64,000 nt of DNA from an uncultured SAR116 cluster alpha proteobacterium (GCA_902589185.1 CACIRZ010000001.1:1-64000); one strand, 5' to 3'. Positions 20,548-30,126 are shown, counted from the first letter of the stretch. Made by a program: numbers and translations. Notes: generated by a model not told the origin, from the sequence alone.

Positions 20548-20556
20548 ATTATCGTA

Positions 20557-21324
20557 TTACTTTTTTTTTGAAAAAATTGAACATGCTGATCCAAACTCAT
20601 CAAACAAACATCTATTTAATTCGTTTTTTTCAGGTTCATATTCAGCATGCCACTGAACGCCTACTGCAAATGAAGGATGGTCAGGAATACTTACTGCTTC
20701 AATAATACCATCATCTGACAAAGCTTCTATTTTTAAATTATTAGCAATAATATCGATAGCCTGACCATGAAGTGAATTTACAAAACAAGAATCCTTTTTT
20801 AGTAATTTTGAAAAATAACCGTTTTTTACAAAATCAATTCTGTGTTTTAATTTAAAAATTTGCTCAACCGTTACATCATCTCCTCTAGGCATACGATGAT
20901 CATTTTTATCATCCAAGAGATGTACCCGATAATGCAATGTTCCACCATAGGCCACGTTCATTTCTTGAATACCTCTACAAATTCCAAAAATTGGAATACC
21001 TAAGCTAACACATTTAGGTATCATTTCTAAAACAATCTCGTCTCTTCCAACATCAATGGGCTCATCTGGCGGGAAAGGATCACCTCCAAAATGATGTGGC
21101 TCAACGTTTGCTCTACCCCCAGTTAAAACTATACCATCGACTTTTTTTAGGAGTAGATCTAAGTCTTTACCTTTTATATATGACGGGATTAAAATTGGTA
21201 TTGCGTTACTAAACTTAGATACAGCATTAACATACCTTAAACCGGTTGAATGAGAGACTTGCCTTCCACCAAAATTAATAATTTCATTAGTTGATATACC
21301 AATTATTGGTTTGGTTGAAGACAT
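20557..21324 (-). CDS. gamma-glutamyl-GABA hydrolase family (class I amidotransferase-like, peptidase C26)
   Basis: VLTGGRANVEPHHFGG, FGICRGIQEMNVAYGGTLH, SLHGQAID, VGVQWHAEY. Confidence 0.92.
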   Translation of the reverse strand: MSSTKPIIGISTNEIINFGGRQVSHSTGLRYVNAVSKFSNAIPILIPSYIKGKDLDLLLKKVDGIVLTGGRANVEPHHFGGDPFPPDEPIDVGRDEIVLEMIPKCVSLGIPIFGICRGIQEMNVAYGGTLHYRVHLLDDKNDHRMPRGDDVTVEQIFKLKHRIDFVKNGYFSKLLKKDSCFVNSLHGQAIDIIANNLKIEALSDDGIIEAVSIPDHPSFAVGVQWHAEYEPEKNELNRCLFDEFGSACSIFSKKK

Positions 21325-21360
21325 GATTTATTTGAAACTTCCTATTATTTTAAATTTTAA

Positions 21361-22101
21361 TTAACAACCTAATTGTTTTGCTAAGTCTTTTAAATCTCTT
21401 GAAACTATATCCCATTCTCTATTATCTTTATAATCATTAACTTCAGCAATATCAAACAACTTATCCTTGCCATACTCAAAAGGTCTATGAACATAAGCTG
21501 TTTTCATCCCTTGTTGTCTTGCTGCTCTAAGATCGTCTTCGTGTGCAGCAACCATCAAACATTCTTCTGTTTTAAAATTTAGAGCATTGCAAGCTTTTAA
21601 ATAAGCTTCTGGCTCAGGTTTGTAATGACCAGTTACTTCTGCTCCTAAAATAACATCCCAATTGAGATTTGAAAATTTTGCCATGTTAAGAATTAAAGCT
21701 ATATTTCCATTAGATTGAGTGGCTAAAATATATTTTTTCTTGAGTAGGTTGATACCTTCACTGCTATCCGGCCAACCTGGAAGTCTATGCCATGCAGTTA
21801 CTAGCAATTTAAAATCTTCATCAGAAATATTATGCAAATTAAATTTTGGGGCAATTTTTTTCAAATTTTCCATGTGTAAAATGTCAAGAATAGTAAATGA
21901 TCTTCTACCCTTCCTTATCTCCTCCATAGCTGGCTGATATTCTGCTCTCCATGAATCAGCAAAATCAAAAGGATCTAATGAAATATTGTTTTTCTTTGCA
22001 AAACTCTCTACTTCTCTTGCTATACCAGTTCTCCAATCAACAACAGTTCCAAACACATCAAATAAAAGTGCTTTAACTTTTAACATTTTGCCTCCAATCA
22101 A
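21361..22101 (-). CDS. HAD superfamily, type II haloacid dehalogenase-like
   Basis: LLFDVFGTVVDWR, LATQSNGN, YKPEPEAYL, AAHEDDLRAARQQGMKTAYV. Confidence 0.92.
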   Translation of the reverse strand: MIGGKMLKVKALLFDVFGTVVDWRTGIAREVESFAKKNNISLDPFDFADSWRAEYQPAMEEIRKGRRSFTILDILHMENLKKIAPKFNLHNISDEDFKLLVTAWHRLPGWPDSSEGINLLKKKYILATQSNGNIALILNMAKFSNLNWDVILGAEVTGHYKPEPEAYLKACNALNFKTEECLMVAAHEDDLRAARQQGMKTAYVHRPFEYGKDKLFDIAEVNDYKDNREWDIVSRDLKDLAKQLGC

Positions 22102-22207
22102 TTAATATGTTAAGTATATTTGATAAGTATTTTTATAACTCAAATTTAATCTAGTTCAAAAGTATATAAAACCTATTTAAATTTATATTATAAATCTGTT
22201 CAGTTTC

Positions 22208-23122
22208 ATGAATAAAGATAAATTGAAAAAAATAAAATCATTACCACCTGCATTTTTAGCTGTGATATTCATGGTTTTATCAGGCATTTTTGCAACAACT
22301 ATGCATTGTTTAATAAGGTTTGCTACTGAGGATAGCCATCCATTTGAAGTTGCTTTTTTTAGAACAATATTTGTCCTCCTCATTTTTTTTCCTGTGGTTA
22401 CAAAAAATGGTTTAGCATCACTAAGATCTAATAATGTAAAATTACAATCATATAGAGCAGTTGTTGGAAGCGTAGCCATGTTATGTATGTTTTATGGGCT
22501 TAGTATAACAGAGTTGGCAAAAGCAACTGCACTCATGTTTACTGTTCCTATTTTTGCAACAATACTTGCAATAATTTTTCTCAAAGAGATTGTTGGAATA
22601 AGAAGATGGCTTGCAATGTGTGTGGGATTTATAGGAGCATTAATTGTTTTAAGACCAGATATCGAGTTAGGGTTTGGGCCATTACTTATATTATGCGCTT
22701 CATTAATGTGGTCTTCTTCAATGTTAATGGCAAAAAAACTTACACAAACAGATACCACAGTAAGTATAACATTTTGGCAAGCTGCAGGTCTGATACCAGC
22801 AACATTTATACTTGCCATACAAGTTTGGGAGTGGCCTACCCTTCAACAACTAATAATGTTTTTGTTTATTGCAATAGCAGGAACGTTAGTTCACTGGTTT
22901 CTAAATGAGGCTCTAAAAAGAGCTGATATTACTGCACTTCTTCCACTAGATTATTTAAGATTAATTTGGTCAGTATCACTAGGATTTATATTTTTTAATG
23001 AAATACCTCATATTGGTCTTTGGATAGGATCTGCACTTATTTTGGGTGCTTCAACATATATTGGTATAAGACAAGCAAAAAAGAAAGAACAGATAAATAC
23101 TAGCACAAATGTTAATATATAA
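22208..23122 (+). CDS. EamA/DMT family transporter
   Basis: about 10 TM; ATALMFTVPIFATILAIIFLKE. Confidence 0.92.
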   Translation: MNKDKLKKIKSLPPAFLAVIFMVLSGIFATTMHCLIRFATEDSHPFEVAFFRTIFVLLIFFPVVTKNGLASLRSNNVKLQSYRAVVGSVAMLCMFYGLSITELAKATALMFTVPIFATILAIIFLKEIVGIRRWLAMCVGFIGALIVLRPDIELGFGPLLILCASLMWSSSMLMAKKLTQTDTTVSITFWQAAGLIPATFILAIQVWEWPTLQQLIMFLFIAIAGTLVHWFLNEALKRADITALLPLDYLRLIWSVSLGFIFFNEIPHIGLWIGSALILGASTYIGIRQAKKKEQINTSTNVNI

Positions 23123-23124
23123 AC

Positions 23125-23865
23125 TTAACGTCCTCCAGAGACAGGCACAACTGAACCTGAAATATAACTTGAGTCTTCACTTAATAACCACATTACAGTT
23201 TTTGCAACTTCTTCTGCGCCACCTATCCTTCCAAGTGGAACTGATGGCATTAATCTATCTACTCGAGAGGCGTCCCCTGCCTTGGCATGAATTTCAGTAT
23301 CAATTAAACCCGGAGCAACAGCGTTAACTCTTATTCCAAATTTTCCAAGCTCTTTTGCCATTCCATAAGTAAGGGAATGCATAGCGCCCTTAGACATTGC
23401 ATAGTGAACAAACTCTCCTCCACCACCAATATCTGCGGCTATTGAAGACATATTAACTATTGTTCCTGATTTCTGAGAAATCATAACTCTTGCTGACTCT
23501 TGAGCCACATAAAAAGCACCTAATATGTTTGTATCTATTACCATCTTCAAATCATCTGGGCTAAGATCTTGTATTGGTGAAATTGGTCCTGTTATTCCAG
23601 CGTTGTTAAAAACACCATCAATTGTTCCAGCTTTATCTAAGAAATCAGTAAACATACCTTTAACAGATTTATTATTAGCTACGTCACACTGTAATATAAT
23701 TCCATCACCACCTGAATCACGGACAAGTTTTAGACATTCTTCTGCTGCCTTTGAATTTTGATTATAGTTAATTCCTACAAACATTTGTGCTTTAGCGGCT
23801 TCAATTGCAGTAGCTTTTCCTATCCCTTGGCTTGCGCCTGTAATTAAAATATTTTTCATTTTCAT
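23125..23865 (-). CDS. SDR family oxidoreductase
   Basis: ILITGASQGIGKATAIEAA, FNNAGITGP, YAMSKGAM. Confidence 0.93.
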   Translation of the reverse strand: MKMKNILITGASQGIGKATAIEAAKAQMFVGINYNQNSKAAEECLKLVRDSGGDGIILQCDVANNKSVKGMFTDFLDKAGTIDGVFNNAGITGPISPIQDLSPDDLKMVIDTNILGAFYVAQESARVMISQKSGTIVNMSSIAADIGGGGEFVHYAMSKGAMHSLTYGMAKELGKFGIRVNAVAPGLIDTEIHAKAGDASRVDRLMPSVPLGRIGGAEEVAKTVMWLLSEDSSYISGSVVPVSGGR

Positions 23866-23888
23866 TTCCTTAATTATTTTTGTTTATT

Positions 23889-24908
23889 TTAAATTTTTTT
23901 AAATTTTTCTCGAAAAATATCTAATATAACTGGATTGACTGGCCTTAATGGATCCTTACCATCAAATATATCCAAAAGCTGTGTTGCAACAAATTCAGAC
24001 ATTTTATTGCGACTATCTCTAGTAATTCCAGCTGTGTGTGGGCTAGCTATGACATTTTCAAGTTTTAAAAGTTTATGTGTTGATGGAGGAGGTTCAAACT
24101 CCCATACATCTAAACCAGCTCCTGCTAAATGCCCTTCTGTGAGTATATCATATAAATCATCTTCATTATGGATTGATCCTCTGGATGTAGTAACAAAGTA
24201 ACTACCTTTTTTCATTTTCTTAAACCAATTTTTATTGATCATATTATTTGTTTCTTTATTTAAGGGTATATGTACAGAGACCACGTCACTTTCCGCTAAT
24301 AAAATATCTAATTCAGTTTTATTTGCATTTTTCTTCTTAAAAGAATCATCAGCCAAGTAAGGGTCATAAGCCAAAATATTACAGTTAAATGCAACCTTAC
24401 ATATTTCTGCAACCCTACCACCTGTGTTTCCAAGACCTATAATTCCAACGTTTTTATTTAAAAGATCTTTTCCCATTAAACTCACTCTTGGCTTGTTCCA
24501 ACCTCTCCTAAGAGCATGGTCACATTCACCAATTCTTTTAAATAAATTTAAAATCATTCCTACTGCGTGCTCAGCTACACCTTCAGCATTTCCGCCAGTT
24601 TGGTTAACTACTAATACACCTGCATCTGTACATGCCTCAACATCAATAGTGTCGTAGCCTGCACCAGAAGATGAGATAACAATTAAGTTAGGTACTTTAC
24701 TTAAAAATTGTTTATCAACTTGTAAATATTTTGGGACCTCATCTCTTGCTGCTCCAACTTGATATGCATCTGCTTTTTGTAAAATTGACATGCACTTTTC
24801 TTCATTATCAGAACTATTAATTTTTAATATTTCAACTTTAGATTGAGAATGTAAAATATCTAAACCATTTTGGGCAGGCAAAGTATCTAAGTAAACTATT
24901 GTAGGCAT
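23889..24908 (-). CDS. D-2-hydroxyacid dehydrogenase
   Basis: VGIIGLGNTGGRVAEICK, TTSRGSIHNEDDL, GLDVWEFEP, SPHTAGIT; likely start MPTIVYLD, internal to the 24947 ORF start. Confidence 0.9.
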   Translation of the reverse strand: MPTIVYLDTLPAQNGLDILHSQSKVEILKINSSDNEEKCMSILQKADAYQVGAARDEVPKYLQVDKQFLSKVPNLIVISSSGAGYDTIDVEACTDAGVLVVNQTGGNAEGVAEHAVGMILNLFKRIGECDHALRRGWNKPRVSLMGKDLLNKNVGIIGLGNTGGRVAEICKVAFNCNILAYDPYLADDSFKKKNANKTELDILLAESDVVSVHIPLNKETNNMINKNWFKKMKKGSYFVTTSRGSIHNEDDLYDILTEGHLAGAGLDVWEFEPPPSTHKLLKLENVIASPHTAGITRDSRNKMSEFVATQLLDIFDGKDPLRPVNPVILDIFREKFKKI

Positions 24909-25043
24909 ATTATCCTCATAATGAAAATACTCCCATATGATATTCATTTTCCAAATTCATGCAAAGTAAATGAAACTATTTTTTTAAGTATATTTTGTAA
25001 GATACTATTGTAGGATAATAATATACCGGTTTAATTTATATTT

Positions 25044-25439
25044 ATGAGGATTAAAATGATTAATAGAATATTGATTCCAGATATACTTCAGCCAGTAAGT
25101 CATTATTGTCATGTAGTTGAAGCAAATGGTGTGGTTTGGGTTTCAGGATTAGTAGGCATGAATTTTGATGAAACAATTCCAGAGAGTACTAAGGATCAGT
25201 TTGATATTGCTATGCGAGATCTAGATACTTGTCTTATTGCAGCTGGAAGTTCGTCAAATGATGTAGTTAAGGTGAGAGTCTTTTTAACTGATATTAGAGA
25301 TAGATCTATTATTAATCCAAAAAGAATTGAATATTTTGGAGAACATAAACCTGCATCTACTTTATTAGAAGTATCTGCTCTTGTAGACCCAAAAATGAAA
25401 GTTGAAATTGAAGCTGAAGCAATTGTTACAAAATCATAA
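25044..25439 (+). CDS. RidA family protein
   Basis: VWVSGLVGMNF, LIAAGSSSNDVVKVRVFLTDI, STLLEVSALVDPKMKVEIEAEAI. Confidence 0.92.
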   Translation: MRIKMINRILIPDILQPVSHYCHVVEANGVVWVSGLVGMNFDETIPESTKDQFDIAMRDLDTCLIAAGSSSNDVVKVRVFLTDIRDRSIINPKRIEYFGEHKPASTLLEVSALVDPKMKVEIEAEAIVTKS

Positions 25440-25455
25440 TAAGAGAGAAATTTAG

Positions 25456-26772
25456 ATGGACTTAATTAAACTAAGCGCTAACGAAGCATTAAAGATGATG
25501 AAAGAAGACAATCTTTCTTCTGAAGAGTATGTGAAAGCATTTTTAAAACAAATAGAATTACGAGAAAATGAAGTTGGCGCTTGGATTTTTTTAGATCCTA
25601 AACTTGTATTAGACCAAGCAAGAGAAGCTGATAAAAGATGGAAAGATAAAACTGCAGGTAAATTAAACGGCCTCCCAATTGGTATTAAAGACATCATCGA
25701 TACAAAGGATATGCCTACAGAAAATGGATCTCAATTATGTAAAGACAGAAAACCATCTAAAGATGCTCATTTAGTTAAATTACTGAGAGATGAGGGCGCT
25801 GTTATTATGGGTAAATGTGTTACAACTGAGTTTGCCTTATCAGGACCTGGTAAAACAAAAAATCCAAAAGATCTAGAATGTACCCCAGGTGGCTCTTCAT
25901 CGGGTTCTGCTGCCGCTGTATCAGACTATATGGTACCGCTAGCAATTGGTTCACAAACGGGTGGTTCTGTTTTAAGACCTGCATCATTCACAGGTATATT
26001 AGGATTTAAACCAACCTTTGGGACAATATCAAGATCTGGAATGTCGCCAATTTCTCAAAGATTAGACCACCCTGGTATTTATGCTAATTGTGTGGAAGAC
26101 ATAGACTTAGTTGCCTCAGTGATTTTATCATATGACAGTGAAGATTTAGATATGATCCAAAATTACCAATATAAAAACGATCTCAATTTAAACAAATCAC
26201 TTAAATTTGGATTTGTTAGAGGACCTGTTTGGAATTTTGGTGATGAAGATATGAAAAATGGAATTGAAGAGTTTGTAAAAAATTCACGACTTGATATTGA
26301 AGAGTTAGACCTTGGAAAAGATTTTGAAGATGCGGCTAAAGCGCACGAAATTATAATGAACGGCTCTATAGCCAATTCTCTAATTAATTATTATCAAGCT
26401 GATAAATCTATGCTTCATACATTTACCGTTAAAAGAATAGAAGCAGGAATACCAGTATCTGCAAAGGATTACGTATCAGCAATAGAAAAAGCAAAGAAAA
26501 TGGAAAAAATTTTAAGACAATTATTTCTTAAATACGATTCTATTATTACCCCTGCAGCGCCAGGACAAGCCCCTCGTGATCTAATGAATACTGGAAATGC
26601 AATTTTTAACGGATATTGGACTATGATGGGCGTTCCAGCAATCAGCCTTCCTTTTTTAAAAGGTAGAGACAATTTACCTATTGGCATTCAATTTATTGCA
26701 AATTGGAGTGAAGATTTAAAATTATTGGAAATTTGTAAGGAAGTCTTAAAAAAAGAAAAGCTTGCTGACTAG
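25456..26772 (+). CDS. amidase family protein
   Basis: PIGIKDIIDT, TPGGSSSGSAAAV, GSQTGGSVLRPA (Ser-cisSer-Lys triad). Confidence 0.93.
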   Translation: MDLIKLSANEALKMMKEDNLSSEEYVKAFLKQIELRENEVGAWIFLDPKLVLDQAREADKRWKDKTAGKLNGLPIGIKDIIDTKDMPTENGSQLCKDRKPSKDAHLVKLLRDEGAVIMGKCVTTEFALSGPGKTKNPKDLECTPGGSSSGSAAAVSDYMVPLAIGSQTGGSVLRPASFTGILGFKPTFGTISRSGMSPISQRLDHPGIYANCVEDIDLVASVILSYDSEDLDMIQNYQYKNDLNLNKSLKFGFVRGPVWNFGDEDMKNGIEEFVKNSRLDIEELDLGKDFEDAAKAHEIIMNGSIANSLINYYQADKSMLHTFTVKRIEAGIPVSAKDYVSAIEKAKKMEKILRQLFLKYDSIITPAAPGQAPRDLMNTGNAIFNGYWTMMGVPAISLPFLKGRDNLPIGIQFIANWSEDLKLLEICKEVLKKEKLAD

Positions 26773-26787
26773 AGCAGTCAGCAAGCT
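26759..26787 (-). terminator. Rho-independent terminator for minus-strand dctP
   Basis: perfect 12-bp stem AGCTTGCTGACT/AGTCAGCAAGCT, 5-nt loop; on - strand followed by TTTCTTTTTTT. Confidence 0.85.
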
Positions 26788-26802
26788 AAATTAGTTATGT
26801 TT

Positions 26803-27819
26803 TTAAAGTAAACCTATTTTCTTCATATAAGATAGATTTGACTCTAGAGCCTCTTTAGCAAGTGGGCTTTTTGAAGCAGCAGAGTTCCATGCATCAACAG
26901 CAATTTTTCTGAACTTAGCTCTCTCAGTAACAGGCCAATCGATGATTGTTAAATCACCAGCTGCCTTGTCTTTTTCAACCTGAGCTCTACCATCAAGGCC
27001 AGCATCTCTTAGTTTAGCTGTCCAAGTCATGTAGGTCCAAACTGTTAAGGCAGTTTGATGTTGTTTACTTAACTTATTAAAAACTTTCTTGTTAATAATA
27101 GTCTGTAGGTTAGCCATTGAGTGAATACCCGGATACAATGGATATTTAGCAATTTTATGGAAACCACTAGCATGGTTGTTTATGTAGACTGAAGCGTCAG
27201 CGGCATCAACAATACCTTTTTCTAATGAAGTATAAACCTCAGAGAAAGGAATTGAAGAAGGTGAAGCACCTGCTCTTCTGAAAACATCAGCAGCTAAACC
27301 TTCAGGTGATCTAATTTTCACACCTTTAAGATCTGCAACTCCATTGATTGGCACTTTTGAAACAAGAGCTTCTTTTCCATATGGACCACAGCCTAGAACA
27401 AGAATTTTACCTGGTAGAACGCTATCATATATTTTTTGTAACATTTCTTTTCCACCACCGTGCATACAATATTCTTGATATTGTTTTGGTGTGTCGTAAC
27501 CAGCAATCAAGTCACCCATAATTGCAAAAGCTGGATCTCTTCCTGCAAAATACGCAATAGCATTGAAATCGCCGTCTAGGATACCATTTGCAACTGCATC
27601 AATTGTTTCTCTGTGAGGTACAACAGACTTTGTCGGTAATCCTTCAATTTGTAATTTACCATCGGTAAGGTCTGACAATATTTTTGCCTTTTCCCCCATA
27701 TAAGTATGAGCCCAGTCACCGGCTTTAGAGCTCATCTGAAATTTTAATTTTTTTGCACTAGCGGCACCAGTAAAGGTTAGACCAGCTACTACTAAGGCAC
27801 TTATTAATATTTTTTTCAC
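26803..27819 (-). CDS. dctP: TRAP transporter substrate-binding protein DctP
   Basis: signal peptide MKKILISALVVAGLTFTGAASA; GVKIRSPEGLAADVFRRAGASPSSIPFSEVYTSLEKGIVDAADAS; GTG start with GGAGG upstream. Confidence 0.92.
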   Translation of the reverse strand: MKKILISALVVAGLTFTGAASAKKLKFQMSSKAGDWAHTYMGEKAKILSDLTDGKLQIEGLPTKSVVPHRETIDAVANGILDGDFNAIAYFAGRDPAFAIMGDLIAGYDTPKQYQEYCMHGGGKEMLQKIYDSVLPGKILVLGCGPYGKEALVSKVPINGVADLKGVKIRSPEGLAADVFRRAGASPSSIPFSEVYTSLEKGIVDAADASVYINNHASGFHKIAKYPLYPGIHSMANLQTIINKKVFNKLSKQHQTALTVWTYMTWTAKLRDAGLDGRAQVEKDKAAGDLTIIDWPVTERAKFRKIAVDAWNSAASKSPLAKEALESNLSYMKKIGLL

Positions 27820-27841
27820 TATATTCCTCCTTTTGTGAAAA

Positions 27842-27964
27842 TCAACTGAAACCATCAGCTATGTAGAACATCATCCATGTAATCAAAACCGCGAAAGCAA
27901 ATCCAGCAATCCAAGCCCAGGGACCGTAGGTATCTACATGATCGCTTCTAACAGGTTTAGCCAC
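27842..27964 (-). CDS. 40-aa single-TM microprotein upstream of dctP
   Basis: Below ORF cutoff; GTG start with AAGGAGG SD; MAKPVRSDHVDTYGPWAWIAGFAFAVLITWMMFYIADGFS*; 22 nt before dctP. Confidence 0.7.
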   Translation of the reverse strand: MAKPVRSDHVDTYGPWAWIAGFAFAVLITWMMFYIADGFS

Positions 27965-27981
27965 AATTTCCTCCTTGGTTC

Positions 27982-28012
27982 TTGACATACGAAAATATAT
28001 GTCTCTAATAAT
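27982..28012 (+). promoter_or_regulatory. candidate sigma70 promoter with GACATA-N8-TATGTC inverted repeat in the spacer
   Basis: TTGACA at 27982 and TAATAA at 28006 (18-bp spacer); inverted repeat 27984-28003. Confidence 0.5.
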
Positions 28013-28068
28013 GTTAATGTGTTAATTGTTTATAATGCAAGTATAAAATTCATATTGGGGGAAATTTA

Positions 28069-30126
28069 ATGGCAGAAACAGTCCAAAAGCAAAATTTAGA
28101 CTTGGATAATATGGAAAATTTTGAGACTGGGAAAGATAGTTTTGCCTTCTTTGACCACTTCAGTAAGTTTTCTGGGCTAGCTGTAGCACAACTTTATTTA
28201 ATATGTGCTGCTGTAACAGGATACGAAGTTATTTCCAGATATGTTTTTGACAACCCAACCCAATGGGTATTTGAAGTTGTTATGGTTTTAGCTGCTACGG
28301 CATGGATGTTATCAGCTGCATATGTAACACTTCATAAAAGACATATTGGTATCACTGTCTTTTATATAATGGCATCTGACAAGGGTAAATGGTGGCTTGA
28401 TTTCATTGCTTATGTTGTAGGTATCATAGCCTTGTGGCTACTTATAGATGACTCAGTTATTCGCGCACTTGATTCCGTAATGATGCTAGAAAAAGCAGGT
28501 AGTGCGTGGAACTCTCCACAACCAATGATATTAAAATCTATGCTCACCATCGGTGCAACAACTTACATAATTCAATTGATGATTAATCTTTATAGGCATT
28601 TTAGCTCAAATATTGCAAAAAAAATAGTTTTAGCAATTTGTGGTTTGATAATTTTGAGAATCACTTGCGTTATTATAGTACATTTTATAGGAGAAGAGAG
28701 TTTTGCTGGATACATAAATTCCATCTATGCTGCAGTTGGAAGTCATATTAATCCACAAGATTACCTTAACATGCAGGATATGAATATAGGTACTGCAAGC
28801 ATATTAATTGTTGTATTAATGCTAGTATTGATGATGACAGGTATGCCTTTGGGCGTGGTTACTTTATTTGTATCAGTTCTTAGTGCACTTTGCTATTTTG
28901 GTTATGGTGGTCTTTATTTAGTTTCTACTAATGCCTTTGGATTATTAGAAAAATATCCATTAATTGCTGTGCCATTATTTGTGTTAATGGCTTCAATTTT
29001 AGAAAGAGCTGGTGTCGCTGAAGATTTATTTGACGCTATGTCAATTTTTGCAGGTAAGTTACGTGGTGGCGTTGCCATTCAAACAATCGCTGTGGCAGTT
29101 GTTTTAGCTGCTATGTCAGGTGTTATGGGTGGAGAAATTGTTATGCTTGGCTTAGTTGCCTTACCTCAATTACTTAGATTAGGTTACGACAGAAAAATGT
29201 CAATTGGACTAATTTGTGCGTCTGGGGCATTAGCAACTCTTATTCCACCAAGTATCATAATGATTATTTATGGATTGTCTGCCCAAGTTGCCATTGGTGA
29301 TTTATTTATGGCTGGAGCTGTTCCTGGTTTAATGCTAGCTGGTCTTTATGCCATTTATGTACTTGCAAGATGTAATATAAATCCTTCAATGGCACCAACT
29401 GCAGAAGAAGTAGCAAAAGCAAGACAAAAAGAAATGAAGATGTCTAAAGATAAGCTTTATGCTGTATTTTTGAGTATCTTCTTAATTTTCTGTGTAATGG
29501 GATCAATTTATGGCGGGATTGCATCAGTAACCGAAGCTGCAGCAGTAGGTGTTTTAGGAGCTATTTTTGTTGCATGGTTTAGAAATGCTTATAGTTGGAA
29601 CCTACTACAAGTAGCTCTTGCTGGAACAATGTCTACTGTTGGAACAATTATTTGGTTAATTTTAGGGGCTGTAGCATTTGTAGGAATTTACAATCTTATA
29701 GGTGGGGCAGATTTTATGAGATCCTTATTTTCAGGATTAGGATTGCCTGCTATAGGAATAGTTTTTGTTATGATGGGGATTTTAGTTATCCTTGGAACAT
29801 TTATGGAGTGGATTGCAATAGCATTTATAACTGTTCCTGTGTTTGCTCCTGTTGTTGTTGGAATGGCACCAGAACTAGGTTTAGAACCTGAGTGGGCTGC
29901 TGTGTGGTTTGGTGTGTTATTTGTTATGAACATCCAAATTTATTTCCTATCACCACCATTTGGACCTGCATGTTTTTGGTTGAAATCCGTTGCACCAGCA
30001 GATATTACCTTACAAGAAATTTTTGTATCTGTTCTTCCATTTATAGCTCTACAAATAACAGGTATGTTATTAGTAATGTTTTATCCTGAAATTGCTCTTT
30101 GGTTTCCAAAGTGGCTTGGATCATAG
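28069..30126 (+). CDS. TRAP transporter fused small and large permease (DctQM)
   Basis: DctQ-like N-terminus (YEVISRYVFDNPTQWVFEV) then DctM (GMPLGVVTLF, AMSGVMGGEIVMLGLVALPQLLRLGYDRKMSIGLICASGALATLIPPS). Confidence 0.92.
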   Translation: MAETVQKQNLDLDNMENFETGKDSFAFFDHFSKFSGLAVAQLYLICAAVTGYEVISRYVFDNPTQWVFEVVMVLAATAWMLSAAYVTLHKRHIGITVFYIMASDKGKWWLDFIAYVVGIIALWLLIDDSVIRALDSVMMLEKAGSAWNSPQPMILKSMLTIGATTYIIQLMINLYRHFSSNIAKKIVLAICGLIILRITCVIIVHFIGEESFAGYINSIYAAVGSHINPQDYLNMQDMNIGTASILIVVLMLVLMMTGMPLGVVTLFVSVLSALCYFGYGGLYLVSTNAFGLLEKYPLIAVPLFVLMASILERAGVAEDLFDAMSIFAGKLRGGVAIQTIAVAVVLAAMSGVMGGEIVMLGLVALPQLLRLGYDRKMSIGLICASGALATLIPPSIIMIIYGLSAQVAIGDLFMAGAVPGLMLAGLYAIYVLARCNINPSMAPTAEEVAKARQKEMKMSKDKLYAVFLSIFLIFCVMGSIYGGIASVTEAAAVGVLGAIFVAWFRNAYSWNLLQVALAGTMSTVGTIIWLILGAVAFVGIYNLIGGADFMRSLFSGLGLPAIGIVFVMMGILVILGTFMEWIAIAFITVPVFAPVVVGMAPELGLEPEWAAVWFGVLFVMNIQIYFLSPPFGPACFWLKSVAPADITLQEIFVSVLPFIALQITGMLLVMFYPEIALWFPKWLGS

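Noticed and set aside
28069-30126. DctQ-DctM fusion as novel architecture
   Set aside because: Fused QM permeases are already known in TRAP families.
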